The position numbers were made by a program, and so were the translations under genes. From an uncultured Megasphaera sp. (GTDB lineage Bacteria > Bacillota > Negativicutes > Veillonellales > Megasphaeraceae), in contig CAKPVJ010000018.1 in NCBI GenBank assembly GCA_934193515.1, positions 1 through 39,411 of the forward strand: a stretch of DNA of 39,411 nucleotides, in the 5' to 3' direction. Shown here one piece after another: positions 1-6,937 of the stretch (position 1 is its first letter; every line of letters begins with the position of its first letter). The notes under the pieces are model-generated. The model searched no databases and was not told the DNA's origin. It saw nothing but the letters and a program-made list of their open reading frames with translations.

Positions 1-2
1 AG

Positions 3-65
3 ATTACGTCTTGTTCGGTAGCAGAGATTCAACAGATAGCCAATAAACAATTTCAATCGCAGTAA
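3..65 (+). CDS. Possible C-terminal tail of a gene entering from the left
   Basis: One forward frame is open from the left edge to a TAA at 63-65 and would give a 20-residue tail ending NKQFQSQ. A second frame is also open, from 2 to a TAA at 44-46, so the true frame cannot be fixed from this window. The stop at 65 lies 16 bases before the next start codon at 82, which has its own ribosome binding site, and that is what a gene end would look like. No family can be recognised from so few residues. Confidence 0.25.
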   Translation: MTSCSVAEIQQIANKQFQSQ

Positions 66-81
66 TACAGAGGTGTTGACC

Positions 82-168
82 ATGAACAATACAGTAAAGG
101 ATGTAGCCAAAGCAGACAACGCCTTTACAAGTGATGAAACATGCTGTGGACGGATACCTAGTGTATAA
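82..168 (+). CDS. Candidate 28-residue peptide ending in a Cys-Cys-Gly segment
   Basis: The ATG at 82 is preceded by AGAGGTG at six bases spacing. The frame runs 28 codons to TAA at 166-168. The product starts MNNTVKDVAKADNAF and ends TCCGRIPSV. An intrinsic terminator follows at 182-214, so the ORF is the last element of a rightward transcript. It has no membrane segment or signal peptide. It could be a real small protein, a peptide precursor, or the remnant of a longer gene; the sequence alone does not decide. I do not recognise a family. Confidence 0.35.
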   Translation: MNNTVKDVAKADNAFTSDETCCGRIPSV

Positions 169-181
169 GTATAAGCAGGTT

Positions 182-214
182 GCTGCACATCATGAAATGT
201 GCGGCAGCTTTTTT
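182..214 (+). terminator. Intrinsic terminator after the small ORF
   Basis: GCTGC and ACAT on the left arm pair with ATGT and GCAGC on the right arm with a small bulge, followed by a run of six T. It ends the rightward transcript that enters the window. Confidence 0.7.
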
Positions 215-288
215 GCTGAGAACGTCATTATTTTAAATCAAACTCTTTGCATTTTAAACGGCAGGAAACATATATGGCAGACAAAGCA

Positions 289-328
289 AAAAGCTGTGTA
301 CACGGCAATGCACGTATACACAGCTTTT
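289..328 (-). terminator. Intrinsic terminator of the rubredoxin gene
   Basis: The arms AAAGCTGTGTA and TACACAGCTTT enclose a 16-base loop. Read on the minus strand the hairpin is followed by TTTTTG. It lies 25 bases beyond the rubredoxin stop codon. Confidence 0.75.
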
Positions 329-353
329 GATCAACTGATTTGGAAGTACTGAA

Positions 354-509
354 TTATGCCGACGCAAATTCATCTTTTGGGACACCGCATATTGGACATT
401 CGAAATCCTGCGGCAGTGTTTCCCAAGGGGTGCCGGGGGCAATGCCTCCTTCCGGATAGCCTAATGCTTCATCATATTCCCAACCGCAAACGCTGCATAC
501 GTATTTCAT
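354..509 (-). CDS. Rubredoxin
   Basis: Small iron-sulfur electron carrier of the cytoplasm; a single iron is held by four cysteines. The 51-residue product has the two defining pairs, CSVCG near residues 5-9 and CPICG near residues 38-42, and the YPEGGIAPGT and W-E-LP stretches typical of the family. Length is normal. The start at 509 is chosen because AAAGGAGG lies seven bases upstream; an ATG two codons earlier sits too close to it. In anaerobes rubredoxin usually delivers electrons to rubrerythrin or related peroxide- and oxygen-detoxifying enzymes, and a rubrerythrin gene is present at 36721-37257. The gene stands alone with its own terminator. Confidence 0.95.
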   Translation of the reverse strand: MKYVCSVCGWEYDEALGYPEGGIAPGTPWETLPQDFECPICGVPKDEFASA

Positions 510-893
510 GGTCATGCCTCCTTTGATATAGAATAGGTAAAAGTATGTATAGTTACGGCTGTTCGCTCCATAAACATTGAACGAATGCCGGAGTTTTTGC
601 CAACATGGTTTTGTTTGGATTCCAAGAAAGCCTGTTTCACGCAACCGTTTAAACTGGCCGTACTTTCACCGCTTCAGCCATAGCAACAAAAGGGGTGAGC
701 TTTTTTCTTTTTGAATTTTAGCTGCTTCAGAAACGTCAGCCAGCCGGAAACACTGGGAAGGGTGTCATTGTGACCGACTTCTTTTAGCATGAACAGGCAG
801 ATATATACTAAGAAAAAAGTGTATGTAACATGAAAAAGTATTGTGTTATATATAATATAGCAAAGATATAAAAGAAAAACCGTTGGAAAAACA
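510..893. other. Intergenic region without a convincing gene
   Basis: About 380 bases between rubredoxin and the permease terminator. The half next to rubredoxin must hold its promoter, but no clean -35/-10 pair stands out. A 38-codon minus-strand reading frame (674-790, product ending KKKKAHPFCCYG) has no ribosome binding site. The 790-890 stretch is very AT-rich. No RNA gene or repeat was recognised. Confidence 0.5.
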
Positions 894-929
894 ACAAAAA
901 AACTCTCAGCCCGTGTGGACGGAGAGTTG
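894..929 (-). terminator. Intrinsic terminator of the AEC permease unit
   Basis: On the minus strand AACTCTC pairs with GAGAGTT and is followed by a run of seven T. It lies 43 bases past the permease stop codon. Confidence 0.8.
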
Positions 930-971
930 GATACGAATGTATACTGATGTGAGAAAATTTTTTCTGCGGAT

Positions 972-1949
972 TTATTTAAACGGCATATATCCCAACGTGA
1001 CAAGCAAATAAAACGCCGGGTACAGAATAAAAATATACAACAGCGTTGTTGTAATGAACGGCGCCATGGCGAGGTTGACGTTAAGATTGTAGAGACGTTC
1101 AGTAACGAGTGCGTTTATCGCGCAGGGGCTGGCCATGATGATAATCAGCGTGCCCAATAGAACTGGGTCTGAGGTAAATCTTAGTGCCAATACATATGAA
1201 ACGGTCGGCGTGAGAAGCATTTTTATCGGTATCAAGTCGAGCGTAACGCGGCAGTACTGCTTGAGATGGGAAAAGTCAATGAGATAGCCAATCGGCAGTA
1301 AAGCAGACCAGGCACTGATATGGACGAGGTATTGAAACAGCTGTCCCAAGACTGCCGGGCGGGGAACATGAGCGGCGTACAGCCCGATGCCGATGACAAT
1401 AGCGACGACAGAAAGCTGATTCCAGTTGAGGAAAATGCCTTTCCAGTTGGCTTTCATAAAGGTCAGTATATGGCTGTTCTGTCCGCTGTGCTGATAGTAG
1501 TATCCCATGGGAAAAAGGATGAAAAACATAACCAAGTTTTGGAAAATGCCAATAATCTGTGAATAGGCAAAGGCGATTTCCCCATACAGTAAATAGCCGC
1601 AAAGACCGCCGAGTGCTGTCGTGTTGGACGGAATCGCTGCAATGAGATAGCTGCCGCGGTCCAGCTTGAGGGAAAATCGTTTTTGCAGATGCAGAACCAA
1701 AATAATCCCCAGCGGGAAAAAGGCATTAAAAAAAGCAAAAAAGGGCAGGGATAATAATTCTGCCCGCAGGGGCATGACCCAAAAACTGAGCAATGTCAGA
1801 ATGGTGACAATCACGATAATATTGAAGCGAATCAGGCGATTGCACTGCTCGGAAGATACGAGCTGCCGCTGTTTGAGAACATACCCGACAGCCAACGGCA
1901 GGATAATGTCGATAAAAATATAGAGAATCCGCATACTGGCTCCATCCAT
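972..1949 (-). CDS. AEC-family transporter (auxin efflux carrier-like permease)
   Basis: Integral membrane permease of 325 residues with about ten hydrophobic segments spread over the whole length. The opening ILPLAVGYVLK and the later PSNTTALGGL resemble bacterial AEC-family carriers, members of which move malate, malonate or other organic anions. The substrate cannot be read from the sequence. The start at 1949 has AGGAGG eight bases upstream. It lies 28 bases downstream of the exonuclease gene on the same strand and is probably co-transcribed with it. A terminator follows at 894-929. Family assignment is fairly firm; specificity is unknown. Confidence 0.8.
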   Translation of the reverse strand: MDGASMRILYIFIDIILPLAVGYVLKQRQLVSSEQCNRLIRFNIIVIVTILTLLSFWVMPLRAELLSLPFFAFFNAFFPLGIILVLHLQKRFSLKLDRGSYLIAAIPSNTTALGGLCGYLLYGEIAFAYSQIIGIFQNLVMFFILFPMGYYYQHSGQNSHILTFMKANWKGIFLNWNQLSVVAIVIGIGLYAAHVPRPAVLGQLFQYLVHISAWSALLPIGYLIDFSHLKQYCRVTLDLIPIKMLLTPTVSYVLALRFTSDPVLLGTLIIIMASPCAINALVTERLYNLNVNLAMAPFITTTLLYIFILYPAFYLLVTLGYMPFK

Positions 1950-1977
1950 GGATAAAGCCTCCTTTACGTAAGGTGTA

Positions 1978-2643
1978 TTATTTTCGTGCGGCCCGGAACG
2001 CGTCGGCCAGTGAGAAGGTCAGCGGTTCTGCCGGCTTGGTTGCATCGATAATAGGCTGCATAATGTCACGAAATTCTTCGCGTTTTTGAGATAATACATA
2101 TAGTTTGGATGTATTGCGGGCATCCCAGAGCGCGTCATGCATTTGGCCGTCAAAGGTTTCTCCCAAGGTGCTGACGGCTTTGTCGAGGGAAATAACCTTG
2201 TCCAGTCCCAGCAAATTACAGTAAATCTGCTGAAAATTCTGCCAATGATCCAGCATCCAGCGGATAGACGGGGCATTCATGTCCAGCTTTTTCAACCGCA
2301 TTTCACAGGTCAGCTGCCGCCAGTCATTTTCACTCCAAGCATACATTTCGTAATCGTTTTCATTGGATTCGTTACACCATGCCAAAAAATGAAAGAAAGC
2401 ATCGTGAAAATGGGGAGAGCCTGCTAATGTTTCCATCGTAATGCCAGTCAGTTCTTGGCAGGTAGGGTTCATTTCGGTTGCATATTCCGGCAATACATAT
2501 TCTTTATAGGAAGAAATTTCTTCACCGTTTTCATCGATTTTCACGGCACCGATTTCAATAATTTCTCCCTTACAGACCCGGCGTGCTTCTTTGTGGGCCT
2601 GTGTGATAGGATTCATTTCAAAGTCAACGAATACTGCTTTCAT
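1978..2643 (-). CDS. DnaQ-like 3'-5' exonuclease (DEDDh family)
   Basis: Single-domain exonuclease of 221 residues that should remove nucleotides from DNA or RNA 3' ends using two metal ions. The three DEDDh motifs are visible: Asp7 and Glu9 in VDFEMN, Asp107 in WSENDW, and His169 and Asp174 in HDALWDA. The architecture resembles KapD-type stand-alone exonucleases rather than a polymerase III epsilon subunit, since there is no polymerase-binding tail. GGAG precedes the ATG at 2643. An extended -10 promoter lies at 2695-2703. It is the first gene of a two-gene unit with the AEC permease, with no obvious functional link. Confidence 0.88.
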   Translation of the reverse strand: MKAVFVDFEMNPITQAHKEARRVCKGEIIEIGAVKIDENGEEISSYKEYVLPEYATEMNPTCQELTGITMETLAGSPHFHDAFFHFLAWCNESNENDYEMYAWSENDWRQLTCEMRLKKLDMNAPSIRWMLDHWQNFQQIYCNLLGLDKVISLDKAVSTLGETFDGQMHDALWDARNTSKLYVLSQKREEFRDIMQPIIDATKPAEPLTFSLADAFRAARK

Positions 2644-2694
2644 GAATCAAGCTCCTTTCAAAAAATATAAGTGGCTGCAATATTCATAATTTTC

Positions 2695-2703
2695 ATTATA
2701 CCA
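2695..2703 (-). promoter_or_regulatory. Extended -10 promoter of the exonuclease unit
   Basis: Minus-strand TGGTATAAT matches the extended -10 consensus TGnTATAAT. It lies about 50 bases upstream of the exonuclease start. The -35 position falls in the arm of the neighbouring terminator and is poor, as is usual for extended -10 promoters. Confidence 0.55.
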
Positions 2704-2707
2704 CAAG

Positions 2708-2741
2708 AAAGCGTCTAAAACCTATAGGCAGTAGACGCTTG
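2708..2741 (-). terminator. Hairpin downstream of the azlD remnant
   Basis: AAGCGTCTA and TAGACGCTT form nine perfect pairs around a short loop. On the minus strand it follows the azlD remnant directly and ends in a weak TTTCTT tail, so it is probably that gene's surviving terminator. Confidence 0.55.
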
Positions 2742-2748
2742 ATGAATG

Positions 2749-2948
2749 TCAAATGAAAATATATTGTACTAAAACCATGTAAAAAATAGCACCCAGTCCC
2801 AGGCTGAGAAATATGTTTTTATATGCAGCAACGCAATAAACAGAATGGCAATGCCCTCCGGCAGACCGTGTACCGGTGTAAATACGGCATCTTTCAGACA
2901 GTAGACGATGAGCCGTGGCAGTACACGGCCTAGATAGGATACAAATAT
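2749..2948 (-). pseudogene. azlD: Truncated, frameshifted azlD (branched-chain amino acid exporter subunit)
   Basis: Two reading frames together match the C-terminal half of AzlD, the small membrane subunit of the AzlCD exporter. One frame gives YLGRVLPRLIVYCLKD and then GLPEGIAILFIALLHI. After a one-base slip in an A5 run near 2815, the other frame continues KNIFLSLGLGAIFYMVLVQ to a TGA at 2749. The N-terminal half, about 45 residues, and the azlC partner are missing. An in-frame TAG lies immediately upstream at 2949-2951, next to the -35 of the ECF promoter. The family match rests on recall of AzlD motifs (VYCLKD, GLPE, KN-LS-G-YM-L-Q), not on a search. Confidence 0.65.
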
Positions 2949-2951
2949 CTA

Positions 2952-2981
2952 TTGACAAACAGGCCGTTTTTTAGGTATACT
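2952..2981 (+). promoter_or_regulatory. Strong SigA-type promoter of the tryptophan ECF operon
   Basis: TTGACA at 2952-2957 and TATACT at 2976-2981 with an 18-base spacer. Transcription would start just before the T-box leader. Confidence 0.8.
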
Positions 2982-2987
2982 TATAAG

Positions 2988-3292
2988 TAATTTCACATGT
3001 ATAATTCGATGAACGAAACGAGTACATTCGTAAGGGCAGTTGCAGCGAGCCAATGACAGTGAGAGTTTGGCACCAGCCGATGGATGGAATGGATTCGGGA
3101 GAGGCGGCCTGAACGGCAGCAAGTAGGGCGCGACGGTGTATTTCCACCGCTATCAAAGAAACGTGTATCGCTTCGGCCGTACATGTAGAGCAGGACTACT
3201 ACAGTCAATTTGGGTGGCACCGCGGAAACTATACGTATATGAGATATAGCCTTTCGTCCCTTGGAATATCAAGGGATGAAGGGCTTTTTTAT
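2988..3292 (+). promoter_or_regulatory. T-box leader with a UGG (tryptophan) specifier
   Basis: The conserved T-box GGGTGGCACCGCGG lies at 3212-3225 and is followed by the terminator hairpin CGTCCCTTG/CAAGGGATG with a T run near 3286-3291. Upstream, Stem I shows the AGTA of the specifier loop (near 3020) and the distal GCGAGCC and GTGAGAG segments (near 3047-3065). On its 3' side is the sequence GAATGGATTC, which places UGG at 3090-3092 by comparison with the second T-box in this window. Uncharged tRNA-Trp should stabilise the antiterminator and allow transcription of the ECF genes. A shift by one base would read GGA (Gly); the match to the trp operon leader and to the TrpP-like domain favours Trp. 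Confidence 0.85.
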
Positions 3293-3321
3293 TTGTCTAA
3301 TCAGACTGAATGGAGGCACAT

Positions 3322-4134
3322 ATGCTGGAACTGCAAGATGTAACTTTTTACTATACCCGTAATGTTCCCGTGTTGGAACATATCAACGCGACGATACAAA
3401 ATGGCGAGTTTATTGGCTTAGGCGGCCGCAATGGCTGCGGCAAAACGACGGTAACACGGCTGCTCATGGGCTTGGAAAAGCCGGTCAGCGGCAAAATTTT
3501 TCACGACGGCGTCGATATTACGGCGCAGGATGCGGCGCAGCGGAGCCGGTTTATGGGATATGTATTTCAACGGCCGGAACGGCAGATGTTTCGCCCTACA
3601 GTGCGGGAAGAAGTGGCCTACGGTCCGCAGCAGCTGGGGATGAGTACCCATGAAATAGAAGAAGCGGTAGCGCATGCACTGGAAGCGACGGCACTGACGG
3701 AGCTGGCAGAGGCCTATCCACCCAATCTCAACCGCGGTGAAAAACAGCGTGTAGCGATTGCCTCTGCGATTGCTATGCATACGAGCTGCATTATCCTGGA
3801 TGAACCGACGAGCGGCCAGGACAGTGCCGACAAAGAACATCTTATGGAGCTGCTGACAAAACTCAACCAGCAAGGCATGACGATTCTTATTATTACACAC
3901 GATATGGATATTTTGGCCCGGTACTGCCAGCGTGTTCTCGTCATCGGCAACCATACGAAAGCCTTTGACGGCACACCGCAGGAATTGTTCACGAAACGGG
4001 ATGACTTGTATGAACTGGGCCTGAGCCGGCCGGAAGCGGTGACGCTGTCTATGGCCGTGCCGGATATAGGCTACTGCAAATCCATGCAGGAATTTACGGC
4101 AGCGATGCTGAAACGATTGGGAGGGAAACGCTGA
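3322..4134 (+). CDS. ECF transporter ATPase (EcfA-type), first subunit
   Basis: ABC ATPase of 270 residues that would energise an energy-coupling-factor importer. Walker A is GGRNGCGKT at residues 34-42, the Q-loop VFQRPERQMF at 81-90, Walker B CIILDEPTSG at 156-165 and the H-loop His at 193. The signature motif is degenerate: LNRGEKQR at 136-143 instead of LSGGQ-QR. The other ATPase, fused to the S-component two genes downstream, keeps a canonical signature, so the pair probably forms an asymmetric heterodimer. The start at 3322 is chosen because GGAGG lies five bases upstream; an earlier in-frame ATG at 3310 precedes that ribosome binding site. The stop overlaps the ecfT start. Confidence 0.92.
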   Translation: MLELQDVTFYYTRNVPVLEHINATIQNGEFIGLGGRNGCGKTTVTRLLMGLEKPVSGKIFHDGVDITAQDAAQRSRFMGYVFQRPERQMFRPTVREEVAYGPQQLGMSTHEIEEAVAHALEATALTELAEAYPPNLNRGEKQRVAIASAIAMHTSCIILDEPTSGQDSADKEHLMELLTKLNQQGMTILIITHDMDILARYCQRVLVIGNHTKAFDGTPQELFTKRDDLYELGLSRPEAVTLSMAVPDIGYCKSMQEFTAAMLKRLGGKR

Positions 4135-4820
4135 TGATGAAACGATTTGTGCCGGTTACAAAATTAATAGGAACCTTTGCCTTTTCTTTCTGGGCGTTGG
4201 TATTGCATACGACGGAACCACTGATTGTTCTCGTCGTGATTGAATTAATCCTCTTGGCATTGTGCGGCAGTTTGGGCCGTAACAGCAAAGCCGTTTGCAG
4301 TTTGGCTGTATTTGCCGTATTTTTGGCAGTTGTACAGCTTTTGGGCGGTGGTTCGCTGGAATCTGCGTATGTAACGGGACTCCGCATGCTGGCCATGACT
4401 ATCGTATTTATTATTTTACTGACGACAACACGCCTGCAGGATTTAACGGCGTCTTTAGTCAAGCAAATTAAAATCCCCTATGAGTACGCGTTTATGTTTA
4501 CGGCGGCGCTGCGGTTTGTTCCCGATTTTATCGCAGAAAGCAAAACCGTACAGGAAGCGCAGGCATGCCGCGGGCTTTCTACCAAGGGCAATGTGCTGAA
4601 AAAAATGATTCATTATATGAGTGTTGTACAGCCGCTGATGCTGAAATCATTGGGCCGTTCAGAAACGATGGCCCTCAGCTTGGAGCTGCGGGGGTTTGGC
4701 AGCAATTCTCATAGTTTTATGAGCAATGTACAGCCGAAAGGCAAAGATTATCTAGTGATGTTTGTAATGGCAGCGATCAGCTGTTTGGTCGTATACATGC
4801 GTATGCAGGGATTGGTTTAG
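4134..4820 (+). CDS. ecfT: ECF transporter transmembrane subunit EcfT
   Basis: Membrane scaffold of 228 residues that couples the ATPases to the substrate-binding S-component. About five hydrophobic segments are visible. The two coupling motifs that dock into the ATPases are present as ACRG (residues 144-147) and LRG (185-187), the latter a variant of the usual ARG. The ATG at 4134 overlaps the ecfA stop as ATGA, which indicates translational coupling; GGGAGG lies nine bases upstream. The next gene begins 13 bases after its stop. The assignment is secure from motifs and context; the substrate follows from the neighbouring fused S-component. Confidence 0.92.
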   Translation: MMKRFVPVTKLIGTFAFSFWALVLHTTEPLIVLVVIELILLALCGSLGRNSKAVCSLAVFAVFLAVVQLLGGGSLESAYVTGLRMLAMTIVFIILLTTTRLQDLTASLVKQIKIPYEYAFMFTAALRFVPDFIAESKTVQEAQACRGLSTKGNVLKKMIHYMSVVQPLMLKSLGRSETMALSLELRGFGSNSHSFMSNVQPKGKDYLVMFVMAAISCLVVYMRMQGLV

Positions 4821-4833
4821 GAGGGCATCTCAA

Positions 4834-6300
4834 ATGAAAAAAGTAGCAGATATTGCAAAACTCGAATTTCATCATCGGCAGGGCGGCCAATTCCGCTGGA
4901 TTACGATTACGACGCTTATGCTGGCCATCGGGACGATTTTACACCTGGTATCGCCGAGTGTAGGCGGCGTAACGCCGAACTGGACGATAGCGACCTACTG
5001 CGTTGCAATCTGCCTGACCAAGCCGACCTATAAACAGGCGCTGGGCATTGGCCTGGTAGCCGCTTTGGTTAACGTCCTGACTTCTAAATCCGGATTTCCC
5101 TATGGCAATCTGATTAGTGAACCGCTGGGGGCATTGACATGTACCTGCATCGTGAAAAATCTGGCAGGAATTCGGATTAAAGGCCATTCCTGTCTGCCTA
5201 TCCTGACAGGGTTTGCAGCTACCTGTATGAGCGGCGGCGCCTTTGTTACGATTTTAAAATTTGTCATGAATCTTCCTACAGTCGTCTATATTACGGCCAT
5301 GCTGCCGCTGGTCGTCGTCATTGGTCTGCTGAATGCTGTCGTTACGCCGATTATGTATTTCCCGGCACTGCGCCTCTTTGTATCACGCGGCATTCTGGAT
5401 TCGTTGGAAGAACAGGAAGTGACATCCGACCACAGCATGTATGAACTGAAGCCGACACAGGATGGGCTGATTTCTATTGAACATTTGACATATATCTATA
5501 ACAAGCAGAAAAAGCCTGTCTTGGAAGATGTCAGCCTGGCTCTGCATGCAGGAGATTTCCTAGTCGTGACAGGAGAAAGCGGCAGCGGCAAAAGCTCGTT
5601 GTGCATGGCAATGACCGGGGCCATTCCTCATTATTTTGGCGGCGTTATGAAAGGTATGGTATATGTAGACGGGCAGGCGACGACGCAGACGACGATTTCT
5701 GATTTGGCCAGCCGTGTCGGTGCTATGTTGGATGATTATGACAGCCAGCTCGTAGCAATGACTGTAGAAGAAGAAATTGCATTTAGCTTGGAAAACCAAG
5801 GCGTTGCGCCGGAAAAAATTGAAGCGGCCATTACGGAAGCATTGGAAAAAGTCGCTATGACGCCGTACCGCAAACGGGCACTGAGCAACCTTTCCGGCGG
5901 TCAGCGGCAGCGTTTGGTCATTGCCGGCGTACTGGCAACCAATCCGGATATCCTCGTGTTTGATGAACCGACATCGGCATTGGACCCGGAAGGAACCCAT
6001 GATTTCTATGAACTGATTCATGAACTCAACGCCAAATACGGGCATACGATTGTCGTTATCGAACATTCACTGGAAGCAGCTCTGCCCTATGCCAACCGAC
6101 TCGTTTTATTAGACCAGGGACGCATCCTTTGTGACAGCGATGTAGAAACGACACTTCGCTATATGTATGAACATAATGTATATAAAACTGCTATTCCAGC
6201 CGTATTTACCTGCCAGATGGATTTGGAAAAAGCTGGCTATCAGTTTAAAATGCCGTGGCTGACGACCGAAGCGGCTGTAGATGCATTGCAGCACGTATAA
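4834..6300 (+). CDS. Fusion of a TrpP-like S-component to an EcfA-type ATPase
   Basis: A 488-residue protein. Residues about 22-190 are membrane-embedded and resemble the TrpP tryptophan transporter family, including GTILHLVSP (33-41), a TPNW stretch and FPYGNLISEP (88-97). Residues about 210-465 are an ABC ATPase with Walker A GESGSGKSS (247-255), canonical signature LSGGQRQR (353-360), Walker B VFDEPTSALD (375-384) and H-loop His411. The Q-loop is odd, reading MLDDYDSQ where EcfA proteins usually have VFQNP-D-Q. Fusion of the substrate-capture subunit to one ATPase is unusual, since S-components are normally separate. With the Trp T-box leader, tryptophan uptake is the likely role; this is inference. 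AGGAGG precedes the start. Confidence 0.85.
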   Translation: MKKVADIAKLEFHHRQGGQFRWITITTLMLAIGTILHLVSPSVGGVTPNWTIATYCVAICLTKPTYKQALGIGLVAALVNVLTSKSGFPYGNLISEPLGALTCTCIVKNLAGIRIKGHSCLPILTGFAATCMSGGAFVTILKFVMNLPTVVYITAMLPLVVVIGLLNAVVTPIMYFPALRLFVSRGILDSLEEQEVTSDHSMYELKPTQDGLISIEHLTYIYNKQKKPVLEDVSLALHAGDFLVVTGESGSGKSSLCMAMTGAIPHYFGGVMKGMVYVDGQATTQTTISDLASRVGAMLDDYDSQLVAMTVEEEIAFSLENQGVAPEKIEAAITEALEKVAMTPYRKRALSNLSGGQRQRLVIAGVLATNPDILVFDEPTSALDPEGTHDFYELIHELNAKYGHTIVVIEHSLEAALPYANRLVLLDQGRILCDSDVETTLRYMYEHNVYKTAIPAVFTCQMDLEKAGYQFKMPWLTTEAAVDALQHV

Positions 6301-6314
6301 AGGAGTTGGACAAT

Positions 6315-6881
6315 ATGAACTTGCTGTGTATTGGTGACAGCGTGACTTATGGATATGACGTGGCGCCGCAGAACAGATGGACGTATATACTGGCAAACCG
6401 GACAGGCATGCAGGTCTGCAATGAAGGTCTCTGTGGCGATACGACAGCAGGCATGCTGCAGCGCCTGCAGACGATGAACCTGATGGCATACGATGCCGTA
6501 TTTATCATGGGCGGCTCCAACGATATACTGCAGGATGTACCTCTTAAAGGCATAGAAGCGAACATGCAGCGCATGATGCAGCAAATAACGGATGCGGGCA
6601 AACCGCTTTTTGTCGGTATTCCCTTGCTAACGAAAGAAGAAAGCGCGTTCTTTGGCTGGCAGCGGCTGGAAGACGTAAAGCGGCATAATGACGTACTGCA
6701 GGCATACAGACAGTGGCTTTTCACGCAGTGCCAGGCATCTGGGGCAGTACCCATTGATTTTCATAAACGCATCCTGGATGCAGAAGCAGCAGGCAAGACA
6801 TCCTACTATGCAGACGGCGTGCATCCCAATGAAGCCGGGTACGCCATCATGGCAGAAGAAGCGATTCGGTGCATACAATAA
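6315..6881 (+). CDS. SGNH/GDSL-family esterase or lipase
   Basis: Cytoplasmic hydrolase of 188 residues with all four SGNH blocks: Ser9 in GDSVTYG, Gly41 in CGDTTAG, Asn69 in GGSND, and Asp167/His170 in DGVHPNEAGY. It resembles the TesA-type acyl-hydrolase and arylesterase group. There is no signal peptide, so the substrate is probably an intracellular ester. AAGGAG lies upstream of the ATG at 6315, 14 bases after the ECF fusion gene, and a terminator follows. It therefore belongs to the tryptophan T-box operon, although no link to tryptophan is obvious. Family assignment is firm; substrate unknown. Confidence 0.9.
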   Translation: MNLLCIGDSVTYGYDVAPQNRWTYILANRTGMQVCNEGLCGDTTAGMLQRLQTMNLMAYDAVFIMGGSNDILQDVPLKGIEANMQRMMQQITDAGKPLFVGIPLLTKEESAFFGWQRLEDVKRHNDVLQAYRQWLFTQCQASGAVPIDFHKRILDAEAAGKTSYYADGVHPNEAGYAIMAEEAIRCIQ

Positions 6882-6892
6882 AATAGTCAAAG

Positions 6893-6937
6893 AAAAAGCA
6901 AGGAAACAGATGGTTACACTGTTGTCCTTGCTTTTTT
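6893..6937. terminator. Bidirectional intrinsic terminator
   Basis: AAAAAGCAAGG and AACAG pair with CTGTT and CCTTGCTTTTTT. It ends the ECF/SGNH operon on the plus strand and overlaps the stop codon of the convergent IclR gene. Confidence 0.85.

Noticed and set aside
131..352. Plus-strand 73-residue frame
   Set aside because: It reads straight through two terminator hairpins and lacks a ribosome binding site.
674..790. 38-codon minus-strand frame ending KKKKAHPFCCYG
   Set aside because: No ribosome binding site or promoter; may be decayed sequence.
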